Shown here piece by piece: positions 1 to 6,936 of a stretch of 64,000 bases of DNA (positions within the stretch are counted from its first letter, which is position 1; every line of letters begins with the position of its first letter). The stretch lies in contig NZ_CP085242.1 in the NCBI RefSeq assembly GCF_044810985.1, positions 620,001 through 684,000 on the forward strand, written 5' to 3'. The translations under genes were made by a program, and so were the position numbers. A model generated the notes under the pieces. The model saw nothing but the letters and a program-made list of their open reading frames with translations. It was not told where the DNA came from and did not search any database. The stretch comes from Marinospirillum sp031581385. GTDB taxonomy: Bacteria; Pseudomonadota; Gammaproteobacteria; Pseudomonadales; Halomonadaceae.

Positions 1-2
1 GG

Positions 3-290
3 CAGGACAGATTAAAATGGTTACAGGATCAGCACTGGATCGTTTTTGATGCCGAACGTGAGGTCTGGCTTCCCGGTCGGGATTTTTCCAGGATCAGCTT
101 TGCCAACTGGCTGGAACAACTGCCCTGGCGTATGCCTCCGGCCAGCTCCTGGCCGGACAGCCTTCTGGATTTACCGGCTTTGAAAGCGGCCCATGCAAGG
201 CTGGAAAAGCATGAGCAAGAACTTTTTTCCCAGCCAGTCAGTTATTTTTTCGATAAAAACCAAGAGGTTCCCAATGAGAAGAGCAATTAG
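3..290 (+). CDS. C-terminal end of a YihY-family inner-membrane protein (partial)
   Basis: Only the last 95 codons are present; the gene starts left of the window. The readable tail has a hydrophilic, winged-helix-like stretch (WIVFDAEREVWLPGRDFSRI, then a PWRMP segment) and a charged C-terminus. In the YihY/BrkB family (formerly called RNase BN) many gammaproteobacterial members carry this type of cytoplasmic tail after six membrane helices, with an 'L.RDL....L.....LPW.LP' pattern. The membrane part is out of view, so the family call rests on the tail alone. The frame ends 17 bases inside the next gene, so the two are probably translationally coupled. Another membrane protein with a similar tail cannot be excluded. 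Confidence 0.5.
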   Translation, partial: QDRLKWLQDQHWIVFDAEREVWLPGRDFSRISFANWLEQLPWRMPPASSWPDSLLDLPALKAAHARLEKHEQELFSQPVSYFFDKNQEVPNEKSN

Positions 291-474
291 TGTTGTCTTG
301 ATTTTGATGGGTATCATCCTGCTCTACTGGGGCTATGATCTTCAACAGCGGTTGGATATGCACCTTATACGTGAAGTCACCGGCGAACCACCGGAAGCGG
401 TCTGGCAATACTATGTCACTGGCACCCTGTCACTGCTGTTGGGTGGCTACGGTCTTTGGAAATTTCGCGGTTAA
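274..474 (+). CDS. Small two-helix membrane protein, DUF3185 family
   Basis: A 66-residue protein with an N-terminal membrane helix (RAISVVLILMGIILLYWGYD), a short polar linker containing 'EVTGEPPEAVWQYY' and a second helix (TGTLSLLLGGYGLW). This matches the plan of the DUF3185 family, whose function is unknown. The ATG at 274 follows an AGAGG ribosome-binding site and lies inside the end of the upstream gene. A longer frame from 193 would overlap that gene further and has no better start. The last codons run into the -35 box of the tRNA-Ala promoter. Confidence 0.65.
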   Translation: MRRAISVVLILMGIILLYWGYDLQQRLDMHLIREVTGEPPEAVWQYYVTGTLSLLLGGYGLWKFRG

Positions 475-477
475 GGC

Positions 478-505
478 TTGACACCGGGCAAAGAGGCTAT
501 ATAAT
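478..505 (+). promoter_or_regulatory. Consensus sigma-70 promoter for tRNA-Ala
   Basis: TTGACA at 478-483 and TATAAT at 500-505 both match consensus exactly, with a 16-bp spacer. The predicted transcript start is about 12 bases before the tRNA. The -35 box overlaps the end of the DUF3185 gene stop region. Confidence 0.85.
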
Positions 506-524
506 TCAAGCCTCTTCAGCTCGT

Positions 525-600
<76 letters not shown>

Positions 601-679
601 ATTTATTCCTGGAATTACCCTTTCCTTTACTCGTATCCAAAAGAAACTTTAAGCACTTCCCTGTGCTTTGATCATGCTG

Positions 680-1486
680 TTATTCGCTAAAGGAAATTTC
701 CGGGCCTGACCCGCTGTCCTGGTTTTCCATGTTCTCACGAATATTGGCGGCAATCTTTTTAAAGACTTCTGCAACCTTGCCTTCAGGCTCAGCTTCAACG
801 CTGGGATGCCCCTGATCCACCTGTTCACGAATGGACAGGGCCAAAGGCAGTTGCCCCAGCAGTTCGGTCTGATATTCCTGAGCAATACGCTCACCGCCAC
901 CTTCCCCGAAAATCGGTTCACTGTGACCGCATTGTGAGCAGGTATGCAGGCTCATATTCTCCACCACACCCAGCACTGGCACCTTGACCTGACGGAACAT
1001 CTCTATGCCCCTTTTGGCATCCAGAAGAGCAATATCCTGAGGTGTGGTCACTATGACAGCGCCACTGACTTCCACTTTCTGTGCCATGGTCAGCTGAATG
1101 TCACCGGTACCGGGAGGCATGTCGATAAACAGATAATCCAGGTCATCCCAGCGGGTCTGGTTGAGCAGCTGCTGAAAAGCTCCTGAAGCCATGGGTCCAC
1201 GCCAGATCATCGGGGTTTTCTGATCCACCAGAAAAGCCATGGACATCAACTGGATGCCCTTGGCATAGATGGGATCAAAGGTTTTACCATCGTCCGACTT
1301 GGGTTTTTGATCGGCGGGAACAGCAAACATCTGCGCCTGGCTGGGGCCATAAATATCAGCATCCAGTACGCCAACCCGCTTGCCCTGAGCCGACATGGCC
1401 AAAGCCAGATTGGCGGTTACGGTGCTTTTGCCGACGCCACCTTTACCTGAGGCTACTGCGATAATATGCTTAACGCCGTCAGTCAC
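680..1486 (-). CDS. mrp: Mrp/ApbC-type iron-sulfur cluster carrier ATPase
   Basis: A P-loop ATPase of the MRP/NBP35 family that holds and delivers Fe-S clusters. The deviant Walker A (SGKGGVGKST) is at the extreme N-terminus, followed by 'LDADIYGPSQ', 'DMPPGTGD' and a C-terminal CSQCG pair that would bridge a cluster between subunits. The start is taken as GTG at 1486, which has AGGAG eight bases upstream. Longer frames reach into the divergent neighbour and lack a ribosome-binding site. The resulting 268-residue protein lacks the N-terminal DUF59 domain found in many bacterial Mrp proteins. It is divergent from the MetX-like gene across about 110 bp. Confidence 0.85.
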   Translation of the reverse strand: MTDGVKHIIAVASGKGGVGKSTVTANLALAMSAQGKRVGVLDADIYGPSQAQMFAVPADQKPKSDDGKTFDPIYAKGIQLMSMAFLVDQKTPMIWRGPMASGAFQQLLNQTRWDDLDYLFIDMPPGTGDIQLTMAQKVEVSGAVIVTTPQDIALLDAKRGIEMFRQVKVPVLGVVENMSLHTCSQCGHSEPIFGEGGGERIAQEYQTELLGQLPLALSIREQVDQGHPSVEAEPEGKVAEVFKKIAANIRENMENQDSGSGPEISFSE

Positions 1487-1594
1487 TTGGATTCTCCTGA
1501 TTAATATTGAACATCCAACCATCTTAGCCCTGATTACTGCATCTGGCAAAGCAGATCCATTGAATAATAACCCTTGAAAACAAGGAGTTTTTGC

Positions 1595-2704
1595 ATGCTG
1601 GTCGAGAAAAAAACATTCACCATCGAGGGTTTCAAAACCTTCAATGGCAGCTTTTTGCCACAGGTACAAATCGGCTGGGAGTCCTGGGGCCAACTGAATA
1701 CCAGGAAAGATAATGCAATTCTGGTGACCCATTATTTTTCCGGCTCCAGCCATGCTGCAGGGCGCTACCAGGAAACAGACCCACTGCCAGGTTATTGGGA
1801 TTCACTGATCGGCCCCGGCAAGCCTCTGGATACTGACCATTACTTTATTTTCAGCTGCGACACCCTGGTCAACCAGGAGCCTTTCAATCCTTATGTCGTC
1901 ACCACAGGGCCAGCTTCCATCAACCCGGAAACCGACAAGCCTTGGGGCCTGGACTTTCCAGTGGTCACCATTGCGGATTTTGTAAACACCCAAAAAGCGC
2001 TGATGGAATCGCTGGGCATTGAAAGGCTGCATGCGGTCATGGGGCCTTCCATGGGTTCCCTTCAGGCCTTGCATTGGGCTGTTGCCTACCCTGAAGCAGT
2101 GGAACGCATGGTGTCTGTGATCGGGATGGGTGAGGCGGATGCCTGGACCTGCCTGGGCCTACAACAGTGGGCAGAACCCATTCTGGCAGACCCCAACTGG
2201 CAGCAGGGGGATTACTATGCATCCGAACCACCGCTGCAAGGGGTTTTACAAACTCTGATGCAGATCAATCAGCAGGCGCTCAGCCCTGAGCTAATTAACC
2301 GAACTTTCTTTCAGCATCATCCGATGGAAGCCGGGCCTCTGGAATCCATTCAGGAAGATTATCGAATGGTGAAGCGCTTTCGGGAAGACTGCCAGGAAAG
2401 AGCCAAGCTGGCCGATGCCAATCATTTGCTGTATTTGATCAGGGCCAATCAGCTGTTTCTGGCCGGGCAGGGCAGCAGTCTTAAAGAGGGGCTGCAAAAA
2501 ATTCAGGCCAAATGCCTGTTTCTGCCAGCCACCAATGATCAACTGTTGCCACCGCGCCTTGCCCTGAAAACCCATGAGCTGTTGCTAGAGCTGGGAAAAA
2601 ACAGCCATTATCAGGAAATCACAGGCTCCTGGGGGCATCTGGACGGTATTTACAGCATCACCAGCCAGGGCGAATTGATCAGAGGCTTCCTGGAAGAGAG
2701 TTAA
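1595..2704 (+). CDS. MetX-like alpha/beta hydrolase (probable esterase of the homoserine acetyltransferase superfamily)
   Basis: A 369-residue alpha/beta-hydrolase-fold protein. The nucleophile elbow is GPSMGS, the acid is in 'ATNDQLLPP' and the catalytic His in 'GHLDGI', so the Ser-Asp-His triad is complete. The fold and order match MetX (homoserine O-acetyltransferase). However, the region where true MetX carries a conserved Gly-Cys-x-Gly-(S/T)-Thr-Gly-Pro motif reads 'NPYVVTTGPASINP', as in the MetX-like putative esterases. Homoserine acetylation is therefore unproven. The ATG at 1595 has AAGGAG seven bases upstream. It converges with umuD, seven bases apart. Confidence 0.7.
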   Translation: MLVEKKTFTIEGFKTFNGSFLPQVQIGWESWGQLNTRKDNAILVTHYFSGSSHAAGRYQETDPLPGYWDSLIGPGKPLDTDHYFIFSCDTLVNQEPFNPYVVTTGPASINPETDKPWGLDFPVVTIADFVNTQKALMESLGIERLHAVMGPSMGSLQALHWAVAYPEAVERMVSVIGMGEADAWTCLGLQQWAEPILADPNWQQGDYYASEPPLQGVLQTLMQINQQALSPELINRTFFQHHPMEAGPLESIQEDYRMVKRFREDCQERAKLADANHLLYLIRANQLFLAGQGSSLKEGLQKIQAKCLFLPATNDQLLPPRLALKTHELLLELGKNSHYQEITGSWGHLDGIYSITSQGELIRGFLEES

Positions 2705-2711
2705 GTGCTTC

Positions 2712-3143
2712 TCAAGGCTGATGCAGCACCCAGCTTACGACTCCCCAGAAAATATCCGCTGCATCCAGCTGACTGATATCAACCGGAGGATAGCCGGACT
2801 CAGTGGTTTCGGCCACCAGCCAGGCTGAAGTTTCGTTTTTATGCAACCTGCGAACCACCAGCTCACCGAACAACAGCGCCACAACCACCTGTTCATGGCG
2901 GGGCGTCAGAGAAGAATCCACCACCAGCAAATCCCCATCGTGAATTCCCGCACCCCGCATGGCATGACCACTCACCCGGCAGAAATAGGTTGCCGAAGGA
3001 TGGCGCACTAGGTGGCGATCCAGAGACAGCGTCTGACCGGAAAAATCAGCCGCAGGGCTCGGGAATCCAGTGGCTGAACGCTGGGTGGCCGCATCGGTGG
3101 GGGACTCTGCAGCCTGGGACGCAAACATTTCTTCAACATCCAT
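2712..3143 (-). CDS. umuD: UmuD homologue (Pol V accessory subunit) with both self-cleavage residues replaced
   Basis: 143 residues, similar to Escherichia coli UmuD along its length ('GFPSPAADF', 'HPSATYF', 'HDGDLLVVDS'). UmuD normally cleaves itself with a Ser60/Lys97 dyad to form UmuD', which activates UmuC. Here the Ser of GDSM is Ala61 (SGHAM), the Lys of VKKL is Arg98 (VVRRL), and the Cys-Gly cleavage bond is Thr-Gly. Both substitutions were checked at codon level (GCC and CGC). The start at 3143 is preceded by an AGGTGG-like site and by a LexA-like operator, so SOS control appears kept. No umuC lies beside it; the only umuC in the window is about 51 kb away. It may be a constitutive uncleavable partner, or a regulator like non-cleavable UmuD. 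Confidence 0.85.
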   Translation of the reverse strand: MDVEEMFASQAAESPTDAATQRSATGFPSPAADFSGQTLSLDRHLVRHPSATYFCRVSGHAMRGAGIHDGDLLVVDSSLTPRHEQVVVALLFGELVVRRLHKNETSAWLVAETTESGYPPVDISQLDAADIFWGVVSWVLHQP

Positions 3144-3160
3144 AATCCACCTGCCAATAA

Positions 3161-3176
3161 CTGAGTATTTATCCAG
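3161..3176 (-). promoter_or_regulatory. LexA-like SOS operator upstream of umuD
   Basis: The 16-bp site CTGAGTATTTATCCAG keeps the invariant CTG-N10-CAG half-sites of the gammaproteobacterial LexA box (CTGT-N8-ACAG) with an AT-rich centre, 18 bp before the umuD start. A second copy with 9-bp spacing (CTG at 3189, CAG at 3201) lies just upstream and may be a degenerate second site. Confidence 0.6.
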
Positions 3177-3293
3177 CAATCATTCTAACTGGATAAAAAT
3201 CAGTATGCCAGCCGCAAGCTGAGTTTAATCAACCAGGTTAACTTCAAAAAATCCTGGGGCACTCCACCATTCAAATGACCATGAGGTATGCTC

Positions 3294-3371
3294 ACCTGGC
3301 ACCAGGTCACCTGGAGTCGGCAAAGATGTTGAATCCACTTTCCTGAATTTCGGTGGACACTTGGTGGACAC
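3294..3371. repeat. Gene-free stretch next to the tRNA-Leu 3' end with inverted and direct short repeats
   Basis: Positions 3294-3314 read ACCTGG-ca-CCAGGT-c-ACCTGG, three alternately inverted 6-mers. GGTGGACAC occurs twice at 3352-3360 and 3363-3371, 11 bp apart. The interval 3144-3429 contains no convincing gene. It adjoins the 3' end of tRNA-Leu, a common integration target, so it may be the scar of a lost element. No attachment-site duplication was found. Confidence 0.4.
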
Positions 3372-3429
3372 CCAAAGCAAAAGAGGTATTATTGCAAAGA
3401 AAGGAAATTAGCTAAGCTGTTGATTTTCT

Positions 3430-3516
3430 TGGTGCCCGGAGCCGGACTTGAACCGGCACAGCCATAAGGCCGAGGGATTTTAAATCCCTTGTGTCTACCA
3501 ATTCCACCACCCGGGC
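3430..3516 (-). tRNA. tRNA-Leu (anticodon TAA)
   Basis: An 87-nt class II cloverleaf with encoded CCA, acceptor GCCCGGG/TCCGGGC, a long variable arm and T-arm GCCGGTTCAAGTCCGGC. The anticodon loop TTTAAAA in a GGGAT/ATCCC stem gives TAA, decoding TTA. It is the last of three tRNAs read from the promoter at 3735-3762. The Gly-Cys-Leu order equals glyW-cysT-leuZ after pgsA in enteric bacteria. Confidence 0.95.
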
Positions 3517-3559
3517 GGGGGGATTACAATTCAGGGAGGATCATTTTTCGTAGGAAAAA

Positions 3560-3633
3560 TGGAGGCTGGGGTCGGAATCGAACCGGCGTCCACGGATTTG
3601 CAATCCGCTGCATAACCACTCTGCCACCCAGCC
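3560..3633 (-). tRNA. tRNA-Cys (anticodon GCA)
   Basis: A 74-nt cloverleaf with CCA, acceptor GGCTGGG/CCCAGCC and anticodon loop centred on GCA within GGATTGCAAATCC. It is the middle tRNA of the Gly-Cys-Leu transcript, with spacers of 12 and 43 bp. Confidence 0.95.
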
Positions 3634-3645
3634 TTCATAGTTGCT

Positions 3646-3720
3646 TGGAGCGGGAAACGAGATTCGAACTCGCGACCCCAACCTTGGCAAGGTTGTGCTC
3701 TACCACTGAGCTATTCCCGC
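3646..3720 (-). tRNA. tRNA-Gly (anticodon GCC)
   Basis: A 75-nt cloverleaf with CCA, acceptor GCGGGAA/TTCCCGC, D-arm AGCTCAGTGGTAGAGC and anticodon loop TTGCCAA. It is the first tRNA downstream of the consensus promoter. Confidence 0.95.
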
Positions 3721-3734
3721 GCAACTGGAGGCAC

Positions 3735-3762
3735 ATTATAGGGAGTTATTATTTTCTGTCAA
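3735..3762 (-). promoter_or_regulatory. Consensus sigma-70 promoter for the Gly-Cys-Leu tRNA cluster
   Basis: Reading the minus strand, TTGACA (3762-3757) and TATAAT (3740-3735) match consensus exactly across a 16-bp spacer, as in the tRNA-Ala promoter. It gives the tRNAs their own transcription start downstream of pgsA. Confidence 0.85.
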
Positions 3763-3810
3763 TCCCTTTTGTTCTTTCTGTGCCTGTTTTTTTACTTTAG
3801 ATGCAATAAC

Positions 3811-4371
3811 TTAGCTGAGGTTACTATCCTTTGGCAGCAAATGCGGTATGGCGGCTTTCAGGTAGAGGTACATGGACCAGAGCGTTAGCAGGGCAGCCAG
3901 GTACAAGAGGCCCAGACCCAGCCAGGAGAAAAAATGTCCGGGCGGCCCCAGCAATAGCAGGAAGATGGAGATCATCTGGAAGGTGGTTTTCAGTTTGCCC
4001 AGCCAGCTCACTGCCACGCTGGCACTTTTGCCCACTTCTGCCATCCATTCCCGCAGGGCAGAAATCACCATTTCACGTCCGATGATGACCAAGGCTGGAA
4101 AAGTCATCATCCAGCTGGCATGGGCTTCAATCAAAACCCCCAAAGCGACAGCTACCATCAGCTTGTCAGCAACCGGGTCAAGAAAAGCTCCGAAAGGGGT
4201 CATTTGATTCCAGCGTCGAGCCAGATAACCGTCCAGCCAGTCGGTGAGGGCGGCAGCTCCAAACAGGAAGGCGCATATCAGGTATTTGCTTTCCCAGGGC
4301 AGGTAATATATCGCCACCAGTAAAGGAATGACCAGAATGCGCAACAGGGTTAAAAAAGTGGGGAAGTTCAT
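3811..4371 (-). CDS. pgsA: CDP-diacylglycerol--glycerol-3-phosphate 3-phosphatidyltransferase
   Basis: A 186-residue inner-membrane enzyme that makes phosphatidylglycerol phosphate, the committed step to phosphatidylglycerol and cardiolipin. The CDP-alcohol phosphotransferase signature D-x2-D-G-x2-A-R-x8-G-x3-D-x3-D is intact, running from 'DWLDGYLARR' to 'FLDPVADK' near residues 43-65. Several hydrophobic helices surround it. It lies 26 bp after uvrC on the same strand, the order uvrY-uvrC-pgsA conserved in gammaproteobacteria, and is followed by the tRNA cluster. Confidence 0.93.
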   Translation of the reverse strand: MNFPTFLTLLRILVIPLLVAIYYLPWESKYLICAFLFGAAALTDWLDGYLARRWNQMTPFGAFLDPVADKLMVAVALGVLIEAHASWMMTFPALVIIGREMVISALREWMAEVGKSASVAVSWLGKLKTTFQMISIFLLLLGPPGHFFSWLGLGLLYLAALLTLWSMYLYLKAAIPHLLPKDSNLS

Positions 4372-4397
4372 GAGTTCAGTCTTTCTTTATGGAGTTG

Positions 4398-6221
4398 TTA
4401 ATTGGGATGCAGGGTAGCATGAATTTCCTCAGCCAGGGCACGATTAATGCCTTCAACCTGGCATAACGCTTCTATACCCGCCTCGGCAACGGCCTTACGG
4501 CCACCAAAGTGTCTCAGCAAGGCTTGGCGGCGCTTGGCACCCACTCCCTTGATATCTTCCAGAAAGGAGGTGTTGCGTGTTTTGCTTCTTTTTTGCCGGT
4601 GCCCGGTGATGGCAAAACGATGGGATTCATCACGGATATGCTGGATCAAATGCAGAGCCGGACGGTGGCCGGGCAAATCCAGGGCCCGATCTGTGGTTTC
4701 AATGAACAGGGTTTCCAGACCGGCCTTGCGGGTTGTGCCTTTGGCCACACCCACCAGCAGCAGGTCGGTGATGTCCAGCTCTTCCAGAAGTGCGCGTGCG
4801 GCATTCAACTGGCCTTTGCCGCCATCAACAATCAATACATCGGGTAAAGCCACCTCGCCCTTTTTGATTCTCTGGTAGCGTCTTTTCAAGGCCTGACTCA
4901 TCGCCGCATAGTCATCACCTGCGGCTACGCCTTCAATATTGAAACGCCGATAGTCCTGTTTGCGAGGGCCTTCCTGGTCAAAAACCACGCAGGAGGCAAC
5001 GGTGGCCTCACCCTGGCTGTGGCTGATATCAAAACACTCCAGACGGGTGACGGGCTTCTCCATTTGTAAAACTGCTTGCAGATCTTCCAGACGTTTCTGG
5101 TATTGATCGGCCTTGTTGCGATGATGGCTCAGCTGTTGTTCAGCATTGGTTTGGGCCAATTCCAGCCAGCGTGCCCGTTGGGTGCGTACCTTGTGAGCCA
5201 GGCGTGGCTTGAAGCCAAACTTGTCGGCCAGTGCCTCCTGTAGAATTTCCGGCTCTTCCAGTTCATGGCTGAGGAGGATTTCAGGCGCAGGCGGTAAAGA
5301 GGTGCGGGTTAAAAAATACTGGGCGATAAAAGCGGTGAGAGTCGACTCATCGCTGGCATCCAGAGGATTTTCAAAGTTAAAGTGACGCGTTCCGATCAGG
5401 CGTCCCTGGCGCACCTGCAACAAGCTGATACTGGAGCGCCCTTCAGAGGCGACCAGGGCAAAAACATCGACATCACCGACGCCGGTATCCACATCCTGCT
5501 GCACTTGCAACTGACGTAGGTGCTGAATTTGATCCCGATAATGTGCAGCCTGTTCAAAATCCAGTTCGGCTGCAGCCGCTTCCATTTTTTCCGCTAACAG
5601 ATCAGTGACTTTCTGACTTTTCCCCTGGAGCAGCAAACGGGCATGCTGCAGGTCATCAGCATAGGCCTGGGCAGAAATCTCTCCCGTACAGGGGGCCGAG
5701 CAGCGCTTGATCTGATATTGCAAACAGGGGCGGCTGCGATTGCTGAAGGTAGTATCATCACACTGGCGAATCTGAAATACCTTGTAGAGCAGCTGAAGGA
5801 TTTCCCGAACACTGCTGGCACTGGGGTAGGGGCCAAACCATTCACCGGGGCCACGTTGGTGGCGGGCACGCTTGATGGTCAGTGCAGGCCATTTGTGATC
5901 CGAAAAATGCAGAAAAGGGTAGGACTTGTCATCCCTGAGCAGGATATTGAAAGGCGGCTTCAGGGCCTTGATCAGGTTTTGCTCCAGCAGCAGAGCTTCG
6001 GTCTCGGTGCGAGTGACCGTCACTTCAATCTGGGCAATTCGGCTGACCAGAGCCTGGGTCTTGATGGGCAGTTGGCTGGTGCGAAAGTAGCTGCCAAGGC
6101 GATTTTTTAGGTTTCTTGCCTTGCCCACATAAAGTATTTTGCCGTCCTCGGCATACATTTGATAAATGCCGGGCGATCGGGTTACTTCAGAAAGGAAAGT
6201 CTTACTGTCAAAGCTTGTCAT
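4398..6221 (-). CDS. uvrC: UvrABC excinuclease subunit C
   Basis: 607 residues, the usual length for UvrC, which makes both incisions flanking a DNA lesion during nucleotide excision repair. The N-terminal GIY-YIG nuclease is visible (SPGIYQMYAEDGKILYVGKA). It is followed by a cysteine-containing stretch (RPCLQYQIKRCSAPC), a UVR motif region (MEAAAAELDFEQAAHYRDQI), the RNase H-like C-terminal nuclease with 'LIVDGGKGQLNAA', and terminal helix-hairpin-helix motifs (LEDIKGVGAKRRQALLRHFG). It starts 12 bp after uvrY, so the two are probably co-transcribed. Confidence 0.97.
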   Translation of the reverse strand: MTSFDSKTFLSEVTRSPGIYQMYAEDGKILYVGKARNLKNRLGSYFRTSQLPIKTQALVSRIAQIEVTVTRTETEALLLEQNLIKALKPPFNILLRDDKSYPFLHFSDHKWPALTIKRARHQRGPGEWFGPYPSASSVREILQLLYKVFQIRQCDDTTFSNRSRPCLQYQIKRCSAPCTGEISAQAYADDLQHARLLLQGKSQKVTDLLAEKMEAAAAELDFEQAAHYRDQIQHLRQLQVQQDVDTGVGDVDVFALVASEGRSSISLLQVRQGRLIGTRHFNFENPLDASDESTLTAFIAQYFLTRTSLPPAPEILLSHELEEPEILQEALADKFGFKPRLAHKVRTQRARWLELAQTNAEQQLSHHRNKADQYQKRLEDLQAVLQMEKPVTRLECFDISHSQGEATVASCVVFDQEGPRKQDYRRFNIEGVAAGDDYAAMSQALKRRYQRIKKGEVALPDVLIVDGGKGQLNAARALLEELDITDLLLVGVAKGTTRKAGLETLFIETTDRALDLPGHRPALHLIQHIRDESHRFAITGHRQKRSKTRNTSFLEDIKGVGAKRRQALLRHFGGRKAVAEAGIEALCQVEGINRALAEEIHATLHPN

Positions 6222-6233
6222 GATCGGAGCGGG

Positions 6234-6878
6234 CTAGTCGGTAACATCAAGAAGCTTGTATCTTAAAGCCAGGTGAGTCAGTTCGACATCATTGCGCACT
6301 TCCAGTTTCTCAAAAATACGGTAGCGGTAGGTATTGATGGTTCGAGGGCTGACAAAGAGGCTGTCGGCAATTTCCTGCACTTTCTGGCAGTTGACAATCA
6401 TCAGGGCTACCTGCATTTCCCGTTCGGACAGCTGGGAAAAGGGGTTGTTGTTGTGGTTGTTCTGGGGGTCGCGGGCAATCAGGCCACTGGCCACTGTCGG
6501 GTCAACATAATGCTGGCCGGAGGCCACCAGGCGAATGGCACGCACCACTTCCTCAAAACTGGAGCCTTTGGTCAGATAGCCTTTGGCGCCGGCCTGCAAA
6601 AGACGCTGGACAAAAGTGTCATCACCACTGGCCGTCAGACCAATCACCAGACTTTCCGGATGAGCACGGCTGATTTTTCGGGTTGCTTCGACACCGCCAA
6701 TACCGGGCATTTTGACATCCATCAAAATAACTTCAGGCAAGAGCTCGCGGGTCAGTCGAATGGCTTCTTCGCCATCCCTGGCCTGCCCAACCACTTCTAT
6801 ACCTTCGGCTTCGGCCAGCATCTTTTCTATTCCTGTTCTTACCAGAACATGATCATCAACTATCAGCACTCGTGTCAC
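6234..6878 (-). CDS. uvrY: UvrY/GacA-type response regulator
   Basis: A 214-residue NarL-family regulator with an N-terminal receiver (phosphoacceptor Asp54 in LMDVKMPG, conserved Lys in YLTKGSS) and a C-terminal LuxR-type helix-turn-helix (LSEREMQVALMI to VSPRTINTYRYRI). GacA/UvrY normally answers the hybrid kinase GacS/BarA and drives CsrB/RsmY-type small RNAs that titrate CsrA. The synteny with uvrC supports the assignment. A non-hybrid histidine kinase gene sits only 58 bp upstream on the same strand, which makes a local partner possible. Confidence 0.93.
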   Translation of the reverse strand: MTRVLIVDDHVLVRTGIEKMLAEAEGIEVVGQARDGEEAIRLTRELLPEVILMDVKMPGIGGVEATRKISRAHPESLVIGLTASGDDTFVQRLLQAGAKGYLTKGSSFEEVVRAIRLVASGQHYVDPTVASGLIARDPQNNHNNNPFSQLSEREMQVALMIVNCQKVQEIADSLFVSPRTINTYRYRIFEKLEVRNDVELTHLALRYKLLDVTD

Positions 6879-6936
6879 TGGGTCACCTCAAAAGCAGCCT
6901 GACTGCAGACCAAGAAGGATAACAAATTTATTCGTA

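Noticed and set aside
651..668. AAGCAC/GTGCTT hairpin as an mrp terminator
   Set aside because: The stem has only six pairs and the T-rich part after it is broken; support is too weak.
3225..3420. Minus-strand open frame beside tRNA-Leu as an integrase remnant
   Set aside because: It has no ATG and no recognisable recombinase motif; only the short repeats were kept.
3489..3800. Open frame of 103 codons over the tRNA-Cys and tRNA-Gly genes
   Set aside because: It is the complement of two tRNA genes.
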